Assembly: GCA_003952965.2 (NCBI GenBank)
Contig: CM025850.1
Location: 3,363,500 to 3,427,499, forward strand
Direction of reading: 5' to 3'
Length of the DNA stretch: 64,000 nucleotides
From: Morella rubra
Lineage: Eukaryota; Streptophyta; Magnoliopsida; Fagales; Myricaceae
The notes under the pieces are model-generated. The model worked only from the letters and a program-made list of their open reading frames with translations, had not been told where the DNA came from and did no database searches. Position numbers and translations under genes: made by a program. Shown one piece after another: positions 1 to 11,339 of the stretch. Each line of letters starts with the position of its first letter. The first letter of the stretch is position 1.

Positions 1-1421
1 TACAGTAATTCTACCCTTGGCATCATCTCTTCCTGAAGAATCTTTGTTTCCTTTTACAGTTTCACATTGTAATATTGGAACTCATAAGTGCTATTGTGAT
101 GGCATAGAGTTGCAAATAGCTTTGAGAAGTTTTCTTAAATTGCTTTTAGAGAAAAAAACAATCTTAATACATGTCAAGCTTTATCCTTGCCCTGCGATAG
201 AAAGGTCCTGGAGTTGATCCATATCACCCCACAAAGGTGTGAGCGGTGAAACCTCTGGACCACCAGGTGATTGCAAGAGACATCTTTCTCAAATTTTTGG
301 TTATGAAAGAAAGCAGTCCAAGTAGCTTGAATTCTTGTTGATGAAGTGCCTGCTTCTTTTAGACATGCACATATTGGTGGAATCTCTTTGGCTTCTGGGA
401 ACCAATGTTTCATCATTTGACTGGGTTCAAGTTTGGTACAAGAGTTGGATAGTTTAACCCGTAGGTAATCTATCAATGAATAGTATAGACATTATAGTAA
501 AATGTGTTAGAGTTCTGCCATTCAATTTGAGTGCATACTTATAGTATATGGTTTCTAGCTAGATCTACCTTATATTTCTTCTTGTATGTGCATGCTGGAT
601 GCATAAGCAATTCAATACATGATGGAACAATCAAATTAAAGTTGTGATGGAAAAACATTGACAATAGGATAAATGCTGGAAATTAAATTTAACTTCCTTG
701 AACTACCAACTCTTTCGCAATGTGAGTTCCTAACTATCTTGGAATCCCAATTCAAAACTTCAGTTTGATGTGGACCCACTGTTAGCATTGGGTGCTGAAT
801 TTGACAGAAACTCACATACAGCATCTGTGCTTTTCTAAGGCCTGACATGATGAAATTGCCACATTACACAGGTGAGAGAAATCTCATGTTATGCCTTGAA
901 AAAAACTCAGCACATGACGTTCCTCTCAAGCTTAATATCTGGTGCTGACAAGGAATGCACATTTCACTTAGAATTTTAAACTGGGATGCTAAAACGGAAA
1001 TTGGTAGCTGGAAGTAACATTACAATAGAGGTTGCAGTCCACGGAGTTAAGTATGATTTCCCATAGATCTTGCCTGGAGTTTGAATTAGAGCCTGGGGTC
1101 TAACTGTTCTTTGTTCTTTAACGTTGAGGTGGTTTGTGCAAAATTGTGGTGTATGATTTCCCATAGATCTTGCCTGGAGTTTGAATTAGAGCCTGGGGTC
1201 TAACTGTTCTTTGTTCTTTAATGGTGAGGTGGTTTGTGCAAAATTGAGGTGTGAGGTGCTCTTATGAAAGTTTAAGAAGCAATCATATGACGATTCGGAA
1301 TTCTGATAAATAAGTGTATTTGTTATCATTTTCTTGGTCTCTTAGCTGGTGTGGTTGTTTTGTACTAGATGTTTACTGTTACTGCTGGGTTGGACTGATT
1401 AGTAATTCTTGATTGTTTCAG
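1..1421. other. Non-coding DNA upstream of the first recognised UTP7 exon
   Basis: No open frame here resembles a known protein. The segment sits directly 5' of a well-supported acceptor at 1419-1421, so it is probably a long intron of the UTP7-like gene or unrelated intergenic DNA. The only structure seen is a 100-bp tandem duplication at 1051-1250. Confidence 0.4.
1051..1250. repeat. Two-copy tandem repeat, period 100 bp
   Basis: The 100-bp unit starting GTATGATTTCCCATAGATCT occurs at 1051-1150 and again at 1151-1250. The copies differ at only about three positions, all in the last third, so the duplication is recent. Confidence 0.9.
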
Positions 1422-3653
1422 GTTAGAGAAACTGTGCGTGATGTGGTATTCTTGAACCATCAGTTGTTCTTTGCTGCTGCTCAGAAAAAGTATGGTTTTT
1501 TCATTTATGGAATTCTCTAAATCTTTTATACATCAACCCGCGCCCCCAACACACACACACACAGGAACAAAAAAAAAAAAATTGTTACCTGTTGTTTTTG
1601 GGATATGATTTTTTTTACAAGGTTTATGTAGCATCACCTTAACTGCTTAGGAAAAGGGGTTCGAGCATAATGTTTTTTCTCATTTAAAAGGTCGAATTGA
1701 AGTTTGGTGCAAGTTGATATCAAACTGCTTTGCTCACATCATGTCACTCTAACCTTAAATCGTAAATGGGAATACGTTTCCCACACCTATATTCTCTATG
1801 AGAATTGTTTTTGTTGCTTTCATCCGGGTTATGACTAAAGTAGTCATTGGATTGGCTACCATTATCGTTTATGGTCATTATATTTTGACTTATGGTTATA
1901 AGGGAGTGGCATACTGCATGGGTGTAGTCTTCTAGTTCAGTTGTATGCTTTTTACCAAGGTTTTGTGCCCATTATTGAATTGCCATCCTGCTTCATAGAG
2001 CACTTCTTTTCCGTTAGCACAGTAACCTTGGGTCTCTGGTTGAATCCTGGACAGCATCTATTTTGGTTTTCCATTTGGCCTTGTACTGCTTCAAGTCAAA
2101 CCATAGCACCATGTTTTCCTTGCGGTTTTGTTTTGTAACACCTAATGACTCATCTTCCTGTGACATTTTGTCTCTTGGCCCCAACTTAAGGCTTTATGGA
2201 TTCCTTTCTTCTGGTTGACTGCTTGTATTTCTCTTAATACTTTTGATATCCTATTTCAACCATACTCATCTAGTGCAAATATTTGTTAACTTTAAAACAT
2301 TTTCTACTCTTTCCTTTTAAAACATGCTTGTGGATCTCAATAGGTAGTTCCCAGTATGATGCGATGAAAAGTTGTCCTTCTTCTTCTTCTTCATGGTTTT
2401 TTAACAGATTGATTGACTATATTTTCCTACAGCATTATGAATTTATATCTAAGAATTTATAGCTAACTGCAATAAATTATGACAGGTACCCATATATTTA
2501 TCGTCCGGAAGGCACGGAGGTTCACTGCCTGAAGGTCTGCATACTGCCCTAGGATGAATTGTATACATCTTTTTAGAGCTACAGTAGTGTTCTTTGATGC
2601 ACTAATTGTCGTCATTTCGTAATTTTGCCCATATGATTAAATATATATATATATACCAATGCCTAATGTATATCGAAAAATAAATATGTAGGATTTATTT
2701 CAAGTGACACCTGGTGTAATTTTATGTTAATGGTACACCACTCTATAATTCGTATTGGAAGTACTATATATAAATATTTCCATACATTTATGTTGGTCCT
2801 TAACATGTGCATCGATCGTTGCTTTGCTTGAACTATTTATGGAGGAACTGATTGGACTAAAGCTGTCTTTGAAAAGTGCCATGTCTAAGAAATGGGCAGT
2901 CTGTAGATGTGAAGCTCTTCACGAGTTTTTGATATCTTATAACAGCTGTTTTTCAGAACTGCTTCATCTTCTTAGACTTCTCTTCTCTTGTAATTTTCCC
3001 CAGCTTCAGTGGATTAGCCGGCGACATCTAGCGGATTATCAAATGGCTTATTAAAAGTGTAGTAGAATACCAAACCAGAAATGAACCTTGTCCTTAATGT
3101 TTGGAGTACAGGGCCACCAAACTCTAGCTAGTGAGTCTTCCTTGTTTATCCAAAGGTTTATTGTCCTTTATTGGTAATTCATGGAACTTTGTGGGGCTTT
3201 CCTAAGATGAACCATTTGCTGAAGGGGCTGAAGTAGAACAGATTACGTGTTAATTCTCTCCAATTATTTTATAGAACTTCAAATAAGAACCAACCTTTTG
3301 CCTTGGCCTAGACTACAGTGTACCCCTTAGCATCCTAGATCAATGGGCCAATACATCCATTACCCAGACTCCATGAATTGTTATGCTTTGGGCTTGTCAA
3401 TATCTCATCTTGAATATTGAACTGAGAAGCCATGTGGGTCCACCTACATTTACAGCTCACTTTTGATGGTCTTCTGCAGATTTAATGTTACAAAGGAGTT
3501 CCTGATGTTTAATTTCTTACTTCCTTTGTTTATGAAATTGTTCTTTTTTTTTCTTTGGCTGGCGTATTGAAATCTTGTTTGAGAGGAAATGTAACTAATT
3601 TGTCCACGTTCCCTTCAGGAACATGGTGCAGTGTTAAGGCTTCAGTACTTGAA
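1422..3653 (+). CDS. UTP7: UTP7/WDR46-like U3 snoRNP WD40 protein, internal exons (partial)
   Basis: Three exons join in frame: 1422-1489, 2486-2534 and 3619-3653, the last running into the assembly gap. Each has AG acceptors and, where visible, GT donors. The splice AA|G restores a lysine. The joined peptide contains ETVRDVVF, FFAAAQKKYPYIY, GTEVHCLKEHG and LRLQYL. These match the conserved WD40 segment of UTP7/WDR46 (BING4), a subunit of the small-subunit processome that matures 18S rRNA in the nucleolus. The family is usually over 500 residues, so only a small middle portion (about 50 residues) is visible. The N-terminal exons are not recognised in the window and the C-terminal part is lost in the gap; nothing recognisable resumes after 4654. 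The introns (about 1.0 and 1.1 kb) are AT-rich and unremarkable. The identification rests on my recall of the family motif, not on an alignment. Confidence 0.8.
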
Positions 3654-4653
3654 NNNNNNNNNNNNNNNNNNNNNNNNNNNNNNNNNNNNNNNNNNNNNNN
3701 NNNNNNNNNNNNNNNNNNNNNNNNNNNNNNNNNNNNNNNNNNNNNNNNNNNNNNNNNNNNNNNNNNNNNNNNNNNNNNNNNNNNNNNNNNNNNNNNNNNN
3801 NNNNNNNNNNNNNNNNNNNNNNNNNNNNNNNNNNNNNNNNNNNNNNNNNNNNNNNNNNNNNNNNNNNNNNNNNNNNNNNNNNNNNNNNNNNNNNNNNNNN
3901 NNNNNNNNNNNNNNNNNNNNNNNNNNNNNNNNNNNNNNNNNNNNNNNNNNNNNNNNNNNNNNNNNNNNNNNNNNNNNNNNNNNNNNNNNNNNNNNNNNNN
4001 NNNNNNNNNNNNNNNNNNNNNNNNNNNNNNNNNNNNNNNNNNNNNNNNNNNNNNNNNNNNNNNNNNNNNNNNNNNNNNNNNNNNNNNNNNNNNNNNNNNN
4101 NNNNNNNNNNNNNNNNNNNNNNNNNNNNNNNNNNNNNNNNNNNNNNNNNNNNNNNNNNNNNNNNNNNNNNNNNNNNNNNNNNNNNNNNNNNNNNNNNNNN
4201 NNNNNNNNNNNNNNNNNNNNNNNNNNNNNNNNNNNNNNNNNNNNNNNNNNNNNNNNNNNNNNNNNNNNNNNNNNNNNNNNNNNNNNNNNNNNNNNNNNNN
4301 NNNNNNNNNNNNNNNNNNNNNNNNNNNNNNNNNNNNNNNNNNNNNNNNNNNNNNNNNNNNNNNNNNNNNNNNNNNNNNNNNNNNNNNNNNNNNNNNNNNN
4401 NNNNNNNNNNNNNNNNNNNNNNNNNNNNNNNNNNNNNNNNNNNNNNNNNNNNNNNNNNNNNNNNNNNNNNNNNNNNNNNNNNNNNNNNNNNNNNNNNNNN
4501 NNNNNNNNNNNNNNNNNNNNNNNNNNNNNNNNNNNNNNNNNNNNNNNNNNNNNNNNNNNNNNNNNNNNNNNNNNNNNNNNNNNNNNNNNNNNNNNNNNNN
4601 NNNNNNNNNNNNNNNNNNNNNNNNNNNNNNNNNNNNNNNNNNNNNNNNNNNNN
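3654..4653. other. Assembly gap (1000 N)
   Basis: Exactly 1000 N, the conventional placeholder for a scaffold gap of unknown size. It interrupts the UTP7-like gene after its third visible exon. Confidence 0.99.
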
Positions 4654-6283
4654 ACTCCCCTTGCTTCCAGCGAATTTTTCGGATCTTTTAGTGTGTAGGT
4701 ACGTTGCGGGTTACCATTAGTTCTCTTGGGCTATTAACGGCCCAGATAGTTGGATCGGTTAATTTTTTTGTTTTCTTTTTTGGGTTAAAATTATACTGAT
4801 GGGCCACTCTCCTGAGCATCGTTCAAAACCTACTGAAACTACGGCGTTTTTCTTTTAGAATTCTCATTTGTATTTACAAGTTTCCTTCTTTAAATTGCAA
4901 CTGGGTTCATTTTTATATGCGATTTCTTACAAAACTGATGATTTTTTTTTTTTACGTACGTAAATGACTTTTTAGTATTTTTCTGCCACTCAAACTGTCC
5001 AGGATTAGTTGATAACTAAATTCGATGCTTCAACACGTGGTCAATGACTTATCTTTTGATTTTCCAAAAATGATAAATTAATAAAAAAATCAACATATAT
5101 ACTATCTTAGTCAATGACTATATTGACAAAGTTGTACATTTTACACGTGAAGGCCAAACACAATTGAAATATGGCACGGTCCTTGTATTAACGATCAGCA
5201 CTCTAACCGATTTTTTGCGTTCAAATGGAAAATGTGACATAAAAGTTATTGGTCTTTTTTTTTTTTAATATTTTTAATAATTTTGTTTATAAGGACATTT
5301 TATCTTTTTGCCATTATTTAACAGTAAAATCAAACGAAATGTTGTATTGATTATTTTTGAAACATATAAAAAAGAACTGAATAAAATATTTTCGAACTTA
5401 TTGAGAGGCCAAAAATGTTTTACAAAAAAATTTGGTTTACTAAATTTTTATCTTAATTTATTTTTTAAAAAAATAATAAATTTTTACAGCTAGCTTAAAA
5501 AATTTTACTTTAACTTTATTTTTAAGTACTTGTCAAATATCTAAAAATAAAAAATTATAAAATTCTTTCTACACGTACAAGCAAACAGGACCCTTAGTAT
5601 CATACTATTTACAGAAATGTCTTCTACTTGTATTTTCAGCTAATCTTTGGGGTCTCTAATTTTAAATCAAAAGTCACTAAACTTTTACCCCATGATTGGA
5701 TTTGGAAAATCAGAATTTTAAAATAATATTTAGTCATCAGGCATGATTCCGTATAGAAAGTGCCTGTCAATTTCAATATGCAAATCTTCGTTAATTAGTT
5801 TATCTTGACTTTTCTTCACCTTCAATATGTGTTCGTCTAGACACGTATCTAATTAAAACTCTGTTTGTTTTTTTTTTTTTTCTTTCCAATGGACGATGAA
5901 TTTATATCTAAAACTTTAGTCTTTGCTTTGCTCCCATTATTCTATGAATTTCTATCGTTTCACACAAATCAGACAATTAATTAGTTAGGCAATCGTATTT
6001 TTTAAGATTTCATCATAAGAACACAAAAACCACTTTTGGATTCGTATCTAACTTTTGCAGCTCTCATGTTCCAGAACCCAGTTACAGACTGGGTCACGCT
6101 TGGGCCAAAAGATTAAAATATCCCATATATATCATTTCTTCGTTCACCCACCCAAGGATAAGCACACTCCACAAATAAGACATCAATATTATTATTTCCT
6201 CGTCCACCCACATCCACACATACGAGGTGAGATAATTATAATGTATAGTAAGACATCGTGAGTTTGGTCATCAAACAGTACTA
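4654..6283. other. AT-rich intergenic DNA
   Basis: No exon-like frame or protein motif was seen. The 5260-5560 stretch is extremely AT-rich. The segment just 3' of the gap does not resume any recognised UTP7 sequence, so the true distance between that gene and the dioxygenase cluster is unknown. Confidence 0.6.
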
Positions 6284-8619
6284 CTAGCCAGTGCCTTCTT
6301 CGGACTTGATCCTCATACGCTCTAAGAATGTCTTTCCATTGAGACTTCGGGAGAAAAAGTCCTTAACATATTTCTCCATTCCCATTCTTCTAAATAAAGG
6401 TGGGTTATTTGCGTTCAATAAAGTAGTTGACGGCCCAATCTCCGCCTCAAACTTGGGGTTGAAGAACAAAGCAACCGAGATCCTCTCTTTCGTGGAATTT
6501 ACCACTGCCCTATGCTCCACGCTATTGTAGACCCCATTGCTCAATATCTGCAAAAGCATATATACTCAGTAAGAGAGGCTACTTGGCAGTTGACGTGCGA
6601 TTAACTTTTATGATCACCTCTCTTCTGTGTGTATATTCAGTCATAATTAATTTCACTAATGTCTGATGAGCGGCTTTCAAATCACGCAAACGTACGTACG
6701 TCCCTGATAGAATTTGAAACACTCTGGTTATGGCAACATTGGCAAGGCTTCCTATTTTGACAACATTCCGGTGTATACCAGAGAAACTAGAAAGATCTCA
6801 TTTGCATTGACTCAATGACTCACAACACGTCATCTGGTGCTCAACAGATTTGAATGCAAAATATACTTCGACAGTCATGATCAACAGGCTAGCTGAGATC
6901 GCATTCTTTGGGAACACAGGAGGATGTTGTGAGTTCTAAAATATAATCTGGGGAATGAGATATTTAAGCTACAGCTTGCAGGGTATTTTAGCGAGTTACT
7001 CCATGATCACTTAGGTGGTGCTTGTCAAACCTCGTTAATAAAATAATAATAAAAGATACAAAATAAAATAATTTATCTCCCTATCAAATTATCTATTTCA
7101 GTATCATAAATATAAACACTTCACTCAAATAATCTCTTTTTACTCCAGTCAAATAATCTCTTTTTACTTTTTTACTAATTTTTATAAATTAAAATTTTAT
7201 TTGTTCATCAACTTTCATAAATTAAAATTTTAGGAGATTGAAATTTTAGTATTACAAACAACACCTTAGATTTTTCATTGTTGCTTGAACGACTACTCCA
7301 TCACTTGAGTTACCTTTGTTTATTCCTACGCCACCATGTTTGACAACTAAAAAAGTTCGGAAATGGTTGCCAGGGTTTCCACAAAAGCGGACTACGTTCA
7401 ATATATCACGTGTTTTTCCCCTTCTTTTCCTTTCAACTTTTGGAAGGCAAACTCAATTCCAACAGTCAAAAGGGGAAAAAGAAACCAGAAGATCAATGCT
7501 CAACTTTTGGCAGGGGATCGTGGGAAGGTAAAGAAGAATGCTCAAACCTCCAGGATGTCCCCCACATTGACGACAAATGCGTCTGGGAGGAAGCTGACGG
7601 GAATCCAAACCCCATCCTTTTTCATTTGAAGACCTCCGACTCCATTAACCTGGTGAAGTATGGTGATGCCAGTTGCGTCCGAGTGAGGGGTGAGACCCAC
7701 AACGAGCTCCGGTTGTTGGCATGGAGGATAATAGGTCATTCTCACTGATTGCATGCCGTCATCAAACAACTCCTCCATCTCTTCCATTTCAAGCATTAGG
7801 GCCTTTCCCAGAAAACCAAACAGTGTCATAGCAATGTTTTGCAACTCCAATAGGTAAGTCTCTAAAGTTTCTCTGCCCACGTAAACGCAAAAATAGAGTG
7901 GGTATTTCAAAGCATCAAAAATATAAGAGAAAAAATGAGAGTGAGAGAGTGAGAGAGAGAGAGAGAACCTCAGAGATGAAGGGAGCTCTGGGAAAAGATG
8001 AGGCTTTCTTCTATGAATAGGGTTTATTATCATATAGACCCTATCGCCCCAGTCTAGTCTTTGGGAATCGGATCGGACCACGGTTCCGAAGCCTTCAACA
8101 TCACCTGGTCTTACCGCGAACTTCATTTTTTCTTCGAAGGGAAGCTTGAAGAACCCTTCAATCTCATCATTCAGCTTCTCCAGGAGTGAAGAGCTAACTC
8201 CGTGGTTTATCAACTGCAAAACAACACAACATAACAATTTTTTGTTTGTTTATTATAGCGCAGAGTTTCATAGCAGGTATCGACGTCTCAACCCAAAACT
8301 ATCTAACATTTATCAGTCCTACCATATACGTTATTTAAAAGAAAGCTAAAAGAATATATGCAAGTCAGACCTGAAAAAGCCCCCATTCTGTGCAAATTGA
8401 GTGCAATTTCTCTAGTTCAGAATCTTCGGTTTCCACAGATACCAGTTGTATCATGTCAATCGTGGGGATCGTGGGGAGGAGGGTTCCAAGAGCTGGAGGT
8501 TCCTGATCGACGCGAATATAGCGTTCTGGGACTTTGATCTTTGGGTCTTTCGCGAGCTCCTCATCGATGCTTAGAACCAAATGACAACTGGTGCCACCCA
8601 TTGGCTGTGATGATGCCAT
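6284..8619 (-). CDS. 2-oxoglutarate/Fe(II)-dependent dioxygenase, SRG1-like (gene A)
   Basis: Four minus-strand exons: 8371-8619, 7969-8213, 7548-7872 and 6284-6547, all with GT-AG introns. They give a 360-residue protein, a normal length for the family. The N-terminal DIOX_N part contains VPERYIRVDQEP, WGLFQ and LINHGVSSSLLEK. The catalytic jelly-roll contains MTYYPPC, the iron ligands H228 and D230 (PHSDATG) and H285 (VEHRAVVN), and the 2-oxoglutarate-binding R295-x-S297. The family (DOXC class: SRG1, codeine O-demethylase, thebaine 6-O-demethylase and Coptis NCS1-like enzymes) couples oxidation of small molecules to decarboxylation of 2-oxoglutarate, normally in the cytosol. The substrate cannot be predicted. 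The reading frame is intact and every key residue is present, so it is probably functional. Intron 3 is about 1 kb and carries a MITE. Genes B and C lie upstream in the same orientation and are close paralogues. Confidence 0.93.
7014..7265. mobile_element. PIF/Harbinger (Tourist)-like MITE in intron 3 of gene A
   Basis: A 252-bp AT-rich segment is flanked by direct TTA repeats (7011-7013 and 7266-7268), the target-site duplication typical of PIF/Harbinger elements. Its ends form imperfect terminal inverted repeats: GGTGGTGCTTGT at the left and ACAAACAACACC at the right (10 of 12 positions pair). There is no coding capacity. It lies wholly inside an intron, so it need not affect the protein. 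Confidence 0.7.
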
Positions 8620-8660
8620 TGCTTTTTGAAACTGTGCGTATTACAGGATCTTAATGTAAT

Positions 8661-8680
8661 GGGTATATATATATATACTA
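8661..8680 (-). promoter_or_regulatory. Putative TATA box of gene A
   Basis: An alternating TATATATATATA tract lies about 45-60 bp upstream of the gene A start codon on the minus strand. Its position and composition suit a core promoter and imply a very short 5' leader. AT-rich tracts are common here, so support is modest. Confidence 0.4.
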
Positions 8681-9612
8681 ATACACCCAGAAAAAGTGAA
8701 ATGTGGCAGAAGTTTCAAATGGGGATATAAAAAAGTGACTCAAATAAACATAGCTGGTTGCTATCATAAGGGTACGTACTGATGATGAAATACAGTAGAT
8801 GTAAAGAATTTATAAGTTGTGAAGAGAGATGGAAGTCAATAATTGGCCGGACATCAAGGAAAAATATAATGTGATCGTACGTAGGTTTATAATGAGATGC
8901 TTTTCAGGGAAATAAATGAATTTGCTAAATAATACATACACCCATCTTCTAGATGAACGAGTGGGTCATATATATATAGGCAAAAACGAGGTTAGTACAC
9001 CTAGTTAATAAAACTATTAATCAGTATTATTAGCTTTGACCAAGAAAATTATCGTTTTTACGTATATTTGAGACAAGTGTAGGTAAACAAAACATTATGG
9101 CTTTTATTGCTTTTGAAAAGGTTCCATGCTTTTATTGCTTTTAGTTGAGTAGTATCTTTTTATGTTTACTTAATTGGGTCATGTCTCTGTTCATGATTAA
9201 CGGTGGCAGATTAGTTTTTGTACAATTTTTAAAATTTTAAATTAGTTTACTTAAAGAAAAAAAAAAAGGTTTCTGGAAAGCAATAAATTTAATATATATA
9301 TAGCCCTTGTTTTGGCTATAGGATATAATTTAAGATTACATATTGAAAAAAAAAAAGGATTTTTTTTCATTAATAAAACTAGTCTGTACCCGAGGTACAT
9401 GGCCGGATCGATGCAGATATAATAGAGTAATTGCTGAAATACAAAACATTTTATTTCACGAACTGATCACATCATGATATACTTTGATATATATATAGCC
9501 AACAGGCCCAACATGATCGGCAAATAATTTCGAGACTTTAAAGGCATATGAAAAGAAAGGAAAACCTTAACAAAAACCTCTCTCTGGCTGAATAGTATTC
9601 ACACATACAAAA
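8681..9612. other. Intergenic DNA between gene A and the duplicated block
   Basis: Upstream region of gene A. It is AT-rich with TATATA runs at about 8960, 9290 and 9490. No coding sequence was recognised. Confidence 0.5.
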
Positions 9613-11339
9613 GCTCAATGTTTCATTTGAAGTACGAATAGTACTCCTTTGGTCAAGCCTTGACCCAGAGCGCGCGCGCAGTCGTGCACTAGCTTGTTTG
9701 CAAAATATTATCGTCTCTATCTAGACTATCAGGAAGGATTATTATAATAAGCGACATCCGGAACAAGTCGAGGTTGCGTAAATGAATGTTGTTCTCACAT
9801 CATACGTACGTCTGACTAAAGGCATTCATTTTCTGAAGCTTCTAGGGCTTGTTCGGGCTAAAACGTGCGTTAATGCTGCCATCAACGTCTCTTTTGTGCA
9901 TTAGTTGAAATATGTTTGGAAAAGTTTGTGGTTGATCTGTCTTGTACATGTCTTCTATGTACGTTACAGACAAACCGCGTTTGGAGATTAAGACATTCGG
10001 ATCACTTGGGCTTAGCTGTTCCAGGAGTTATTGTCAACTGAAATAATTATTTATGCAGACATATTCATATATCGGATGGTGGAAGTTCAGTACGCCAAAC
10101 TAATTAAGGTTAGAGTAAGTCTTCAAAAAGGATGCTTGTGACCTTCAGCCAAAAGAAGGAAGAAGTGGGCCGATGAGAAGAGGTGACCCCAGCCCTTAGC
10201 AAGGGCTATCTCTCTTTGCGAGAGAATATTCTGATGAATCAAGATGAGTACTGTTCCAGTAATAACCCGGCCATATTATTGCAGCTGCTAGCTCCTAATC
10301 ATGATGTTTACCAAATAATCGGTGGAATCTGAAAACGACTCTTCGCTTTAATTTGTTCCAGCTCAATTATAGCTTTTGTCCACGCTAATTATGGCGGATA
10401 ATTTTTAGGTCCTTGGATATGGACAACGAATTATCTCATTCCCTCCTATGTATGGATCTGTCATAAGAACGAACGACGGCATTCTAACATGACAGTTTAT
10501 CGATGAAGTTGCCAGTACTACTTATTAATTAATTGAAACCTAATTCGTTCTATATATATGTAAATCGCAACATTAATTAATATTTCTGAAGCGACTGGAA
10601 TTGGGCGGATAATTTTTTTGGAGTTAAATTCGACCAATTTCTATCTGTTTTCCCCTGAGAGGCTGAGAGCAATGGAATAGTGATCATGAGCCAGCGTTGG
10701 GGCTTGCATATGCAGTGAGCCTATTATGGATGATCAAATACATCCAGCTAGCACTCTAACTTGAAGCCAAGACAATGGAAAACCCATGAAGGAGGCAATA
10801 TATGTTGGATATATATAAGATGAATTAATGCACTTATGTATATAGCTAGGGCATACATATATATGCAAGCAGGGGTAACACGCGAATGAGCGGGAGGTTC
10901 TGCACTAAAGTTTCTCACCATTCAGAGCCAAAAAGGAGTTATGGATCAACAACCCTGAAATCATACATATTCATTGATTATTTATACTTTTGCACCTTAT
11001 AAAGACTTAAATTATGACAAAGACAGTATTTGCTTTACTTCGTGATGCTGCATTAATTAGCCCACCGGGGCATATATAGTTCAATGCATTCTCACAGAAG
11101 AATCACAAATATCTATTCCACTTCCTTTTCACAAAGCTTTATACAGAACATGGCACCAAACGGATCATACGAACCGGTGCTGAAACCAAGTTTAGACTCG
11201 ATCAAGCTGTAGCGACCGGGCTTATTTGAATACATCGTAGGCATACAAACTTCAGTACCACGCCATGACATAACTTTTAGGTTCCTTGTTCCTTATTCTG
11301 AACTATAAATTTATTGTACATTATCTGTCGCACATGCAG
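9613..11339. other. Non-coding part of unit 1, 3' of gene B
   Basis: About 1.7 kb lies beyond the gene B stop codon. No protein family was recognised. A 52-codon minus-strand ORF (11113-11271) is open but resembles nothing I know. It is present unchanged in unit 2, as expected from the recent duplication. Confidence 0.5.

Noticed and set aside
3555-4698. Long open frames spanning the first run of N
   Set aside because: They are open only because N has no stop codons; the protein would be almost entirely unknown residues.
11113-11271. 52-codon minus-strand ORF 3' of gene B, with an identical copy at 16251-16409
   Set aside because: It is open with a plausible composition, but matches no family I know. 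Conservation between units is explained by the recent duplication.
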